In this document: positions 8,387-18,100 of the stretch, piece by piece
Layout: each line of letters begins with the position of its first letter
Position numbering within the stretch: position 1 is the stretch's first letter
Origin: Aliishimia sp965656085
GTDB taxonomy: Bacteria; Pseudomonadota; Alphaproteobacteria; Rhodobacterales; Rhodobacteraceae
Direction of reading: 5' to 3'
DNA length: 64,000 nt
NCBI GenBank assembly: GCA_965656085.1
Contig: CBFHJA010000005.1
Span: 62,001-126,000 of the forward strand
Notes under the pieces: generated by a model
What the model was told of the DNA's origin: nothing
Database searches by the model: none
Seen by the model: only the letters and a program-made list of their open reading frames with translations
Program-made: the position numbers and the translations under genes

Positions 8387-10347
8387 TCCGCCGGCACCGG
8401 AACGGCTTTGGATTTGCGCGCGCCCGCCGCCACCCGGAAGCGGCGATCCGAGAGCGACAGCAGCCCGCCAAGCGCCATCAGCCCCGAGCCAATCCAGATC
8501 CAGTTGGTGAGCGGTTTGATATAGGTCCGGACGGCCCAGCCCCCGTTAGCCTGCGCATCGCCGATCACCACATAGACATCGCGCGCGAGGTTATAGTCGA
8601 TCGCGGCCTCCGTCGTGGGCATCTGCGCCACCGGGTAGATGCGTTTTTCGGGCCGCAACTGCGAGATTTCCTGCCCGTCCTTGGCCAAAGTCACGAAGCC
8701 CATCGTGGAGATGTAATTCGGCCCCTCGACGCGCTGCACATCATCCAGCGTCAACTCGAAACCCTTGACCTCGAACGATTGGCCGATCTGCGCAACCCGG
8801 ATATCCTCGTGCTGCCATGCCATCAGGCCCGACACGCCGAGCATCGTCACGCCAAGCCCGATATGCGCCACCGCCTTGCCCCAGTCAGCGCGCGGCAGGC
8901 GCCAGAGCCGGGCCACCGAGCCCTGCTTGCCAGTCCGCGACCACAGCTCTACAGCCGAGGCCATGGTGATCCACGCGGCGAGGAACACGCCCGCAGGACC
9001 AAGGATCGTGCGGCCTGTCTGCATCGCCCAGACGAACATGCCAAGCACCAGCGCCAGCCCGAACGCGTAGCGCAACTGATAGGCCGCGCGTCCGATCTTG
9101 CCGCGTTTCCACGGCATCATGCCGCCCAGTGGCAGGATCAGGCCGAGCACCGCCATGAAGGGGGTGAAGGCCGCGTTGAAGAAGGGCGGGCCCACGGAGA
9201 GTTTGCGGTCGAAGAGCATCTCAGCCACGAGCGGCCACATGGTGCCCACGAAGACCACGAAACAGGACACCGCGAGCAGGACGTTATTCGCCACCAGAGC
9301 ACTTTCGCGGCTGACCATGCCGAAGACGCCTTTAGCCTCCATCGTGCCTGCGCGCAGCGAGAAAAGGATCAGCGCACCGCCCGTGAAGAAGGCAAGGATC
9401 ATCAAGATGAACACGCCGCGTTCAGGGTCGTTTGCAAAGGCGTGGACTGAAGTCAGCAGGCCCGAGCGCACGATGAAAGTCCCGATCAGCGAGAAGCCGA
9501 AGGCGAGGATTGCCAGCAGGATCGTCCAGCTTTTCAGCGCCTCGCGCTTTTCCACGACGATGGCCGAATGAAGCAGCGCAGCAGCAAGCAGCCATGGCAT
9601 GAAGGAGGCGTTTTCCACCGGGTCCCAGAACCAGAAGCCACCCCAGCCAAGCTCGTAATAGGCCCACCACGAGCCGAGCGCGATGCCGATCGTGAGGAAC
9701 ACCCACGCCGCGAGCGTCCAAGGGCGCACCCAGCGGCCCCATGCGGCGTCCACGCGTCCTTCAATCAATGCGGCGACTGCGAAGGAGAAGGCCATCGAGA
9801 GGCCCACATAGCCGAGATAGAGGAACGGCGGGTGGAACGCGAGTCCGGGGTCCTGCAAGAGCGGGTTGAGGTCTTGGCCGTCAAAGGGCGGCACGGCGAC
9901 GCGCAGGAACGGGTTGGAGGTGAAGATGATGAAGGCGAAAAACGCAACGCCAATAGAGGCTTGCACCGCCAGAACGCGGGCGCGCAGGGTTGGCGGAAGG
10001 TTCCCGCCGAACCACGCCGCCATCGCACCGAATAGAGCCACGATCAGCACCCAGAGCAGCATGGAGCCCTCGTGATTGCCCCATGTGCCAGAGATCTTGT
10101 AGAGCATCGGCTTGGCGCTGTGCGAGTTCAGCACCACGAGGCGCAGAGAGAAATCGGACACGATAAAGGCCCACATCAGCGCGCCGAAACTTAGCGCTGT
10201 GAGCGCGAATTGCGCGTTTGCGGCAGGCTCGGCGACGGCCATGAGCCGCGCGTCGCGCTTCCACGCGCCGTAGAGGGGAACGACCGTCTGCACGATGGCA
10301 ACGCAGAAGGCGAGGATGAGGGCGAAGTGACCGAGCTCTGTAATCAT
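8383..10347 (-). CDS. ccmF: Heme lyase CcmF (cytochrome c maturation)
   Basis: A 654-residue polytopic protein of the CcmF/CcsA heme-handling family. The tryptophan-rich WWD motif is present (WGGFWFWDPVENASF, about 234-248), as are many hydrophobic segments over the whole length and a large periplasmic loop near the C-terminus. CcmF receives heme from holo-CcmE and ligates it to apocytochrome c. It overlaps ccmH and lies downstream of ccmE on the same strand; a GTA holin/endolysin pair separates the two. Confidence 0.97.
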   Translation of the reverse strand: MITELGHFALILAFCVAIVQTVVPLYGAWKRDARLMAVAEPAANAQFALTALSFGALMWAFIVSDFSLRLVVLNSHSAKPMLYKISGTWGNHEGSMLLWVLIVALFGAMAAWFGGNLPPTLRARVLAVQASIGVAFFAFIIFTSNPFLRVAVPPFDGQDLNPLLQDPGLAFHPPFLYLGYVGLSMAFSFAVAALIEGRVDAAWGRWVRPWTLAAWVFLTIGIALGSWWAYYELGWGGFWFWDPVENASFMPWLLAAALLHSAIVVEKREALKSWTILLAILAFGFSLIGTFIVRSGLLTSVHAFANDPERGVFILMILAFFTGGALILFSLRAGTMEAKGVFGMVSRESALVANNVLLAVSCFVVFVGTMWPLVAEMLFDRKLSVGPPFFNAAFTPFMAVLGLILPLGGMMPWKRGKIGRAAYQLRYAFGLALVLGMFVWAMQTGRTILGPAGVFLAAWITMASAVELWSRTGKQGSVARLWRLPRADWGKAVAHIGLGVTMLGVSGLMAWQHEDIRVAQIGQSFEVKGFELTLDDVQRVEGPNYISTMGFVTLAKDGQEISQLRPEKRIYPVAQMPTTEAAIDYNLARDVYVVIGDAQANGGWAVRTYIKPLTNWIWIGSGLMALGGLLSLSDRRFRVAAGARKSKAVPVPAE

Positions 10348-10487
10348 GATGCGAAGTATATGGCATGCCCGGCCCCGCGCAATAACGGAGGCGAAAATGC
10401 CGCATCACAGCTGTGTCAGTTTGCGGGCGTGGGAAGGGGGCTAAGCGAACGGCGCTTTGCCCCCGGTCTGCAGCCCCCTGCCCACGC

Positions 10488-11060
10488 TCAGGCCGCGCGC
10501 CGCCACGCCTCCAGAGCGGGGTTTGCATCGGGCTTGGTGACCGCCAGTTCCAGCGCCACATCGCCATCCGTCGCGGCCACATCTTTTTCCGTGCCGCGCA
10601 ACTCGCGTATCGCGCGGATGTTCTCGGTCACCTGCGGCACCCGCGCCATCGTGTGCACCAACTCGCGCTGGAATTGCTGCGCCTTGATCTGATGGCGGGC
10701 GCCGAAATAGAAGCTCACCACCACGCCCAGAAGCCACCAGAGCGGCTCGGGCACCAGCGCGATCCCCTGCATCCGCTCGGCGAACCACAGCGGAGACACC
10801 ATCGCCGAGACAAACAGCCCCAGCGTGCCGAGCGCAAGCAGCGGGCGCGGCAGGCGGTTCACGCCGTCCATGAACTGGTCAAAGCGGCCCTTGCCGGAGC
10901 GCTTGAACTCGTCGCCATGCTGCCCCATCGCTTCAAGCTGCACGTCATAGCTGCGCTCAGAGCCGGTTTCGGCATTTTCGCGGAACACCTCGGCAGTCTC
11001 GCGGATGACATTGCGCCCGCCCCCGAAGAGCGCGCCCAGAACGATATCGATCAACCCCAT
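10488..11060 (-). CDS. GTA-type holin (three transmembrane segments)
   Basis: A 190-residue protein (MGLIDIVLGALFGGGRNVI) with an amphipathic N-terminal part, a central pair of strong hydrophobic segments (LLALGTLGLFVSAMV about 75-90; LWWLLGVVVSFYFGA about 106-122) and a charged C-terminal region. It matches the holin-of-three-TMs family used by Rhodobacterales gene transfer agents. Holins open the inner membrane so that the endolysin can reach the wall. It starts 10 bp inside the end of the upstream endolysin gene, so the two form a lysis cassette. Confidence 0.85.
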   Translation of the reverse strand: MGLIDIVLGALFGGGRNVIRETAEVFRENAETGSERSYDVQLEAMGQHGDEFKRSGKGRFDQFMDGVNRLPRPLLALGTLGLFVSAMVSPLWFAERMQGIALVPEPLWWLLGVVVSFYFGARHQIKAQQFQRELVHTMARVPQVTENIRAIRELRGTEKDVAATDGDVALELAVTKPDANPALEAWRRAA

Positions 11061-11662
11061 GATTGGACCCTTTGCTGAAACTGCGCCGCTGTCAGGTGAT
11101 AGGCGCTGGACATGAACTCCTCGGCCCGCTTGATCCAGCCGCCCTTGCTGCCGGCGCGTGTGCGAGCGAATTTGCGCGAGGCCGGGCGGCGGTCGGCGAG
11201 CCGGAAGTAGTAGTTGCGCCGTGCGATGGCATAGGCGTCGGCCAGATACGCCGGCGCGGCGGCATAGGCGGCATGGGCAGCGGCGCGGGTTTGCGGACCG
11301 ATCGCACCATCGACGGTGATCTCCTGCCCCATCTCGCGCAGCAGCCGTTGGAGGATCTTCACCGCATTGCCGCCGGCGTTCACATACATATCGAAAACCG
11401 ACGCGTGCAGGACATCCGGCAGACCGGCAATGCCGGGCTTGTCGAAATAGTGTTCGATGAAGATTTGGATCGCCTGACCGCGCGTGAGCTTGCGCACATC
11501 GGCGGGGGTGATCTTGCCGTCCCCCGTCAGGTCGAGCCCGAGGCGGCGCATCGTGTGGATGGTGACCCCGAAATTCGTGGCCCCGCCGGGATCGTCGGGA
11601 TCGTTCACATAGCCGCCTTCGCGGGCGACGATCTCGGTGGCAATCTCGCGGACTGTCTGCAT
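11051..11662 (-). CDS. Holin-associated N-acetylmuramidase (GH108 endolysin), GTA-type
   Basis: A 203-residue enzyme. The N-terminal GH108 motif REGGYVNDPDDPGGATNFG carries the catalytic Glu15. A C-terminal peptidoglycan-binding-type segment (ITVDGAIGPQTRAAAHAAY, about 115-133) follows. It cleaves the glycan strands of peptidoglycan. In Rhodobacter capsulatus, homologous endolysin and holin genes release gene transfer agent particles and lie away from the main GTA cluster; the same is inferred here. It overlaps the holin start by 10 bp and is the first gene of the pair. Confidence 0.88.
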   Translation of the reverse strand: MQTVREIATEIVAREGGYVNDPDDPGGATNFGVTIHTMRRLGLDLTGDGKITPADVRKLTRGQAIQIFIEHYFDKPGIAGLPDVLHASVFDMYVNAGGNAVKILQRLLREMGQEITVDGAIGPQTRAAAHAAYAAAPAYLADAYAIARRNYYFRLADRRPASRKFARTRAGSKGGWIKRAEEFMSSAYHLTAAQFQQRVQSWG

Positions 11663-11740
11663 GACACCCTCCGTCTGTGATGGACGGGAGTATTATCCGA
11701 AAATTGGGTTAACGGCTCTTAATCGGGCCGTACGGTGCCA

Positions 11741-12190
11741 TTAACTTTCGGCACCCGGCTCCTGATAGACGCCCTGCTCTTTCAGCGCGTCGATCACTTC
11801 CTTGGGCATATAGGTCTCATCATGCCGCGCGAGGATTTCGGAGGCCTGAAACACGCCATCGACGAAACGCCCGGTGCCGACCATGCCCTCGTTCTCCCCG
11901 AAAAGATCAGGAAGCACACCGGTATAGGCGACGCGCACGCTCTCGCCGCCATCGGTCACGTTGAAGGTGATCGTTGCGCCCTCACCACGTATCAGAGTGC
12001 CCTCCTCCACGAGCCCACCGATGCGGAACACCTCCGTCGGTTGCGGCGGCTCGGCCACAACCTGCGACGGGGAACGGAAGAAGTTGATCCCATCGCGCAT
12101 CGCGTAGCCGATCAGCCCAGTGGACAGAACGAGCGCCACAAAGAGCACGAGGATGATCTGGACGCGGCGCTGTTTCTTGAGGCTTTTCAT
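11741..12190 (-). CDS. ccmE: Cytochrome c maturation heme chaperone CcmE
   Basis: A 149-residue protein with one N-terminal transmembrane anchor (about 11-29) and an OB-fold periplasmic domain. The covalent heme-binding His123 and axial Tyr127 are present in ARHDETYMPKEV. CcmE carries heme from CcmC to CcmF. Its ATG is 18 bp downstream of the argC stop on the same strand. The distance to ccmF is filled by the holin/endolysin pair. Confidence 0.96.
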   Translation of the reverse strand: MKSLKKQRRVQIILVLFVALVLSTGLIGYAMRDGINFFRSPSQVVAEPPQPTEVFRIGGLVEEGTLIRGEGATITFNVTDGGESVRVAYTGVLPDLFGENEGMVGTGRFVDGVFQASEILARHDETYMPKEVIDALKEQGVYQEPGAES

Positions 12191-12208
12191 ATCACTACAC
12201 GTTTTCTG

Positions 12209-13240
12209 TCACGGGAAGAGCGGAGCCATCATCAGGCCCTGCACCTCGGGAAAGTTAAGCATCAGGTTGGCGTTCTGCAAGGCTTGACCGGAGGACCCCT
12301 TGGTCAGGTTATCCAAAGCTGCCACAACAATCGCCCGCCCGTCCATGCGGTCCCCGGTCACACCAATATGGCAGAAGTTGGAGCCGCGCACGTCATGGGT
12401 CGAGGGCGTCTGACCAATGGGCAGCACCTGCAAGAAGGGCTCGTCCACATAGGCCGTTGTCAGCGCAGCGTGGATCGCGTCCGCATCGCCATGCACATAG
12501 GTGGTGGCGAGAATGCCCCGGTTGGCGGGGATCAGATGCGGGGTGAACTGCACCTTGACCTTGCGCCCGGCAAGCGCGCTGAACTCCTGATCGAACTCGC
12601 CCAAGTGGCGGTGCGTGCCGCCCACCGCATAGGCATTGGTGCCCTCGCTGAGCTCGGCATGGAGCAGGTTCTCCTTGAGCGACCGCCCGGCCCCCGAGAC
12701 CGCACATTTGAGGTCGAGAATGATGTGGTCGAGATCGATCACCCCGGCCTCGATCAGCGGGCGCAGCGCGAATTGCCCCGTCGCCGCGTTGCAACCGGTC
12801 CCGGCCACCAGCCGCGCGTCCTTGATCTGCGCGCGGTAGAACTCGGTGAGCCCATAGACCGCCTCGCCCTGCATATCCACCGCGCTGTGCGGGTTGCCAT
12901 ACCACTGGGCATAAGCCTCGGGGTCGCTCAGCCGGAAATCGGCGCTGAGATCAATGATTTTCAGGTCTTTCGGCAGCGCCGAGATAACCTCTTGGCTGGT
13001 CTTGTGCGGCAGCGCGCAGAAGCACAGGTCGATCCCGTCCCAGTCGATGGCGTCGATGGTGACCAGATCGGGCAGGTCCAGATGGCGCAGGAAGGGGAAA
13101 ACCTCCGCCATGGCCATGCCGGCCTTGGAGTTGGCCCCCAGAGCGGCGATCTTCAAGCCGCCATGGGTCGAGATCAGCCGGATCAGTTCCGCCCCCGTGT
13201 AGCCTGACGCCCCCAGAATTGCGATTTTCTTCATTGTCAT
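12209..13240 (-). CDS. argC: N-acetyl-gamma-glutamyl-phosphate reductase
   Basis: A 343-residue enzyme of arginine synthesis that reduces N-acetylglutamyl phosphate with NADPH. The NAD(P)-binding GASGYTGAELIRL is at the N-terminus and the catalytic Cys150 is in VAGTGCNAATG. A second ATG two codons downstream (13232-13234) has a better-spaced GAAAAG and may be the real start, giving 341 residues. It is transcribed toward ccmE. Confidence 0.96.
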   Translation of the reverse strand: MTMKKIAILGASGYTGAELIRLISTHGGLKIAALGANSKAGMAMAEVFPFLRHLDLPDLVTIDAIDWDGIDLCFCALPHKTSQEVISALPKDLKIIDLSADFRLSDPEAYAQWYGNPHSAVDMQGEAVYGLTEFYRAQIKDARLVAGTGCNAATGQFALRPLIEAGVIDLDHIILDLKCAVSGAGRSLKENLLHAELSEGTNAYAVGGTHRHLGEFDQEFSALAGRKVKVQFTPHLIPANRGILATTYVHGDADAIHAALTTAYVDEPFLQVLPIGQTPSTHDVRGSNFCHIGVTGDRMDGRAIVVAALDNLTKGSSGQALQNANLMLNFPEVQGLMMAPLFP

Positions 13241-13268
13241 GTCTTTTCAGTCAGATACAGATCAAAAT

Positions 13269-14078
13269 TCATGCGGATGTGAACGTGATCTGTCGTCGGA
13301 GAAACTGCGTCGCCCGGTCGCTGACGCGCTCCGGATGACCCGTGGTGACAAAACCCGCCGGGCTGTCGCCCACCATGCCCGGATGCCGCTCCAGATAGTC
13401 CGAGAGCGAAGCGGCGACCAGATTGGCCTGACTATAGACCGTGACCTCCGGGCCAAGCGCGGCCTGAAACGCGTCCGCGACCAGCGGGTAATGCGTGCAT
13501 CCGAGAATTGCGGCTTCAGGCTCGGGCATCTTGCGTTTCAGCGCGTCCACATGCGAACGCACCAGCGCCTCGGCGAGGATCATGTCGCCCTCTTCGATGG
13601 CATCCACCACACCGCCGCAGGCCTGCGCTTCCACATCGACGCCAATCGCGCGAAAGGCAAGCTCGCGCTGGAAGGCCCGAGAGGCCACCGTCGCGGGGGT
13701 CGCAAAAAGCGCGACATGTTTGACGGCCACCTCGCGGGGCGGCGAGTTATCGCCCCATTGCCGCTCGGTGAGCGCCTCGATCATCGGCACGAACACCCCC
13801 AGCACCCGCTTGCCCGGTGGCACGCCCGCCTCCTGCATCCGCCGCAGCGCGGCGGCAGAAGCGGTGTTACAGGCCAGAATCACCAGATCGCAGCCCGCAT
13901 CCCACATCGCCGTCACGGCGGCCTTGGTCAGATCGTGGATATCGTCGCTGTCCCGCACCCCGTAGGGCGCATGGGCGCTGTCGGCATAGTAATAGAGCGG
14001 CACATCGGGGAGCCGTTTTGCCACGGCATCCAGCACCGTCAGCCCGCCAAGGCCGCTATCGAAAATTCCAACTGCCAT
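13269..14078 (-). CDS. murI: Glutamate racemase
   Basis: A 269-residue enzyme that makes D-glutamate for peptidoglycan. GIFDSGLGGLTVL at the N-terminus and the two catalytic cysteines (Cys70 in LACNTASA and the later ILGCTHYPL) are in place. The frame is open another 33 codons upstream, but those would overlap the end of the preceding gene and lack homology to the family. MAVGIFDSG is the natural N-terminus, so I chose 14078. It is 28 bp downstream of the acyltransferase gene. Confidence 0.93.
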   Translation of the reverse strand: MAVGIFDSGLGGLTVLDAVAKRLPDVPLYYYADSAHAPYGVRDSDDIHDLTKAAVTAMWDAGCDLVILACNTASAAALRRMQEAGVPPGKRVLGVFVPMIEALTERQWGDNSPPREVAVKHVALFATPATVASRAFQRELAFRAIGVDVEAQACGGVVDAIEEGDMILAEALVRSHVDALKRKMPEPEAAILGCTHYPLVADAFQAALGPEVTVYSQANLVAASLSDYLERHPGMVGDSPAGFVTTGHPERVSDRATQFLRRQITFTSA

Positions 14079-14106
14079 GTCCTGCGCCCGATCTTGCGGC
14101 CCGGTG

Positions 14107-14997
14107 CTACCGGTGATGGTCCTCGAATTCATATCCCAACGCAGTGGGGTTCGGCACCGCGTCTGGCGCAAGCTCATACGTGGCTTTTCGCAGGAATTCC
14201 ATCATTGCTTTGCCATCCTTGGCAAAAGGCGCCCAGTCTTCGGGCCCGAGCGGGTCGCCGATCACAACGCGCACGGGCGTATCGACCCGCTTTGTGAACT
14301 CTTTGATGAGCAGGCCAAGGCGCAGCGTGTAGTGCATGTGGCTGGCGATCTGGAACATCCGGCTGGTATGGCCCTCGAAGAAGATCGGCACCACGGTCGC
14401 GCCGGATTTGGCGATCATCCGCGCGGTGAAGCTGCGCCAGCGCGGATCGAGCGGCTGGCTGAAGGGCTTGGCCGCCGTCGCCACGGTGCCGCCCGGAAAG
14501 ACGCCAATCGCGCCGCCCGCACCGAGATAGCGCAACGCCTCCTTGCGGGTCTGGATGTTCAGCGCCAGCGCATCCTTCGTGTCGTCAAAAGAGATCGGCA
14601 GCACGATGCGGTTCACCTCTTCGGCCCGCCGGAAGACCGAATTGGCCAGAATGCGAAAATCGCCCCGGGTCTGGCGCAGGATATGCCCCATCATCAGCCC
14701 GTCAAGAATGCCGTAAGGGTGATTGGCGACCAGCACCAGCGGCCCGGTCCGGGGGATGGCGTCCAGCGCGCCGCGCGTGATGTCGAGGCTGAGCCCGTAG
14801 CGCGCGACCATCACATCCCAGAAATCGCGGCCCGCCGCGACGTCCTGTTCGTAGCCATCGGCGCGCTTGATGAGCCGAAGCCGGCCCGTGGTGTTTTCCA
14901 TCAGCCGCACAACGGCGCGTCCGCCCCGTGTCTGGGCGCCAAACGCGTAGGAGATGTCACGGGTCACGGAGCGTTTATTCGGCATCGTATCGCTCAA
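14107..14997 (-). CDS. Lysophospholipid acyltransferase family protein (OlsA/hemolysin-like)
   Basis: A 296-residue PlsC-superfamily acyltransferase. The HX4D catalytic motif is in VANHPYGILDG (about 91-101), and FPGGTVATA (about 166-174) corresponds to the FPEGTR block. Such proteins, often annotated as putative hemolysins, act as O-acyltransferases; OlsA completes ornithine lipid in Rhodobacteraceae, and this could be that enzyme or a close paralogue. No strong transmembrane segment is evident. It precedes murI on the same strand. Confidence 0.82.
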   Translation of the reverse strand: MSDTMPNKRSVTRDISYAFGAQTRGGRAVVRLMENTTGRLRLIKRADGYEQDVAAGRDFWDVMVARYGLSLDITRGALDAIPRTGPLVLVANHPYGILDGLMMGHILRQTRGDFRILANSVFRRAEEVNRIVLPISFDDTKDALALNIQTRKEALRYLGAGGAIGVFPGGTVATAAKPFSQPLDPRWRSFTARMIAKSGATVVPIFFEGHTSRMFQIASHMHYTLRLGLLIKEFTKRVDTPVRVVIGDPLGPEDWAPFAKDGKAMMEFLRKATYELAPDAVPNPTALGYEFEDHHR

Positions 14998-15147
14998 CTG
15001 GTCTTTGTTTGGCTGCTCTGTAGCGCGGTTGCAGCACTATGCCTATCCTTGATGACAGATCTGTGACGAATTGGGCATGACTTGCACCTTGCGCGCCCCG
15101 GGGCCGCAATCCGATACCTCCCGCCCGGCGCGGGTTCGGCCGGATCG

Positions 15148-18100
15148 CTACTCCGCCGCCTTCGCCACAGGCGCGCCGCCCGCGCGGATCACGGCCAAAA
15201 GCTCTTCGCGCCGTTTCGCCGCCTTCGCCTCGTTCTGCGCCTTCACCGGCCCGAATCCGCGAATGTCGAGCGGCAGCGCGGCGAGCGCGAGCACCGCCTC
15301 GCGGGTTTGCTGGGTCAGCTTGCCCATCGCCTCGGCCATATCCGCCTCATATTGCCGGATCAGCGCGCGCTCCATCTTCCGCTCGGCGGTCCGCCCGAAC
15401 AGATCGAAGGGCGTGCCGCGCAGCACCTTCATGCGCTTCAGCAGCGGCATGAACCGCACCACCCATTCCCCAAACTCGCGCTTGGCAGGCCGCCCATCCG
15501 GCCCCTGCTTCTCCAGCATCGGCGGCGCAAGGTGATAGGTCAGCTCCAGATCACCGTCGAATTCGGCCTCGGCCTTGGCCCGCGTCTCCAGCAGCATCCG
15601 CGCGACCTCGTACTCGTCCTTATAGGCCAGCAGCTTGTGATAGCCCTTCGCAACCGCCTCCTTCAGCGCCGCATCCTCGATCCCGTCCACAAACGCGCGG
15701 TATTTCTTGGCAAGCCGCTTGGATTGATACTTTGTCAGGTGCTCGGCGCGAAACGCGATCTTGTCCTCCAGCGTCTTGGGCATCTGCACCACCTTGGGCT
15801 CCGCCACCCGCGCCGCCTCTTGCGGGTGCAGCGCCGCCCAGCGCCCGATATCAAAGGCGCGCAGGTTCTTCTCGACCGCCGCGCCGTTGAGCTCGATGGC
15901 CGCCCGGATCGCCTCGCCGGAGACCGGAACAAGGCCCATCTGCCACGCCGCGCCGAAAATCATCATGTTAGAGAAGATCGAGTCGCCCATCACCGCCTTG
16001 GCCAGATCGGAAGCGTCAAACAGTGTCAGCCGATCCCGAAGCCGCGCTTCGAGCGAGAGGCTCAGCCGGTCCGCGGGAATGGTAAACTCGGTGTCGCGGG
16101 TGAAATCGCCGGTGATGATCTCGTGACTGTTCACCACCGCCCCGGTCTTGCCCGGCGATGTGAGCCCAAGCGTCTTCGCGCCCGCCGAGACCACAAGATC
16201 GCCGCCAATGAGCGCATCGCACTCTCCCGTCGAGACCCGTACCGCGCTGATATCATGGGGATCATTTGCGAGCCGCGCATGGATATGCACCGCCCCGCCC
16301 TTTTGCGCCAAGCCCGCCATCTCCATCATCGACGCGCCCTTGCCGTCGATCTGCGCTGCCTGCGCGAGCACCGCGCCGATGGTCACGACGCCGGTGCCGC
16401 CGACCCCGGTGATGACGACATTCCACGTCCCCTTGATCTCGGGGATTGCAGGCTCCGGCAGGTCCGGCAGGTCAATCGAGGTCGTCGCGGCCTTCTTCAA
16501 CTGCGCCCCCTTCACGGTCACGAAGGACGGGCAGAAGCCCTTCACGCAGGAGAAATCCTTGTTGCAGGAGGACTGATCAATCGCCCGCTTGCGCCCCAAC
16601 TCGGTCTCCTTCGGCACGATCGACACGCAGTTCGACTGCACCCCACAATCGCCGCAGCCCTCGCAGATGTCGGTATTGATGAACACCCGCTTGTCCGGAT
16701 CGGGGAAGGTGCCCCGCTTGCGGCGGCGGCGTTTCTCGGCGGCGCAGGTCTGCACATAGACGATCACGGACACGCCGCCGATCTCGGCCATCTTTTCCTG
16801 AACCGTCTGCAAGTCCGCCCGCTCATGGGTCGGCACCCCGCTGGGCACTTTCGAGAAATCGACGTCTTCTTTCTCGTCATAGACAATCGCCACGGTCTCG
16901 CAGCCCATGGCGCGGACCTCGTCGGCAATCCGGTAGGGCGTCAGATCGCCCTCATTGCCTTGCCCGCCGGTCATGGCCACGGCGTCATTGTAGAGGATCT
17001 TGTAGGTGATGTTGGTGCCGGCGGCGAGCGCGGCCCGGATCGCCTGCACCCCGGAATGGTTATAGGTCCCGTCGCCGATATTCTGGAACACGTGCTCCCG
17101 TGTCGAGAACGGGGCCTCGCCGATCCAGTTCGCGCCTTCCCCTCCCATATGGGTGAATCCGAGCGTGTCGCGGTCCATCCATTGCGCCATGAAGTGACAG
17201 CCGATCCCGGCATAGGCGCGCGAGCCATCGGGAACCTTCGTGGAGGTGTTGTGCGGGCAGCCCGAGCAGAAATAGGGCAGGCGCGCGGCGATGTCCTCCG
17301 CGTTGTCCGAGCGCCGGGCCTCATCGAGCAACGCAAGCCCCGCTTCGATCCCATCGGTGCGCCGCCCTTCTTCGAGCAGCACCCGGCCCAGCTTTTCGGC
17401 GATGTCGGTGGGGTCGAGCGCATAGCGCGCCGAGAACAATTCCTTGCCGTCCTTGGTGCCGCCATAGACCCGCCGCCCCTGACGGTTGTCGAAGAGCGCT
17501 TCCTTGATCTGCACTTCGATCAGCTTGCGCTTTTCCTCCACGACGATGATCAGATCCAGCCCCTCGGCCCACTCGGTGATCCCTGCCATATCAAGCGGCC
17601 ATGTCTGCCCGACCTTGTAGGTGGTGATCCCGAGCCGTTCGGCCTCGCCTTCGTCGATGTTCAAGAGCGACAGCGCATGCACCAGATCGAGCCAGTTCTT
17701 GCCCGCCGCCACCATGCCGATCTTCGCGCCGGGCTTGCCCCAGACGCGTTTGTCCATCTGGTTGGCGTGGCTGAACGCCTCGGCGGCGTGGCGCTTATAG
17801 TCGATGAGCCGCGCCTCCTGCTCGATGCGATCGTCCACCAGCCGGATGTTGAGCCCGCCCTCGGGCAGATCGAACTTGGGCGTCACAAACGAGAACCGCG
17901 ACGGATCGCCATCCACCACGGAGGTCACTTCCACCGTGTCCTTCATCGTCTTCAGCCCGGCCCAGAGCCCGGCATAGCGCGACAGCGCGAAGCCATAGAG
18001 GCCGAAATCGAGGATTTCCTGCACACCGGCGGGGTTCAGCACGGGCATATAGGCGTCGATCAGCGCGAACTCAGATTGGTGCAGCGCGGTGGAGGACTCG

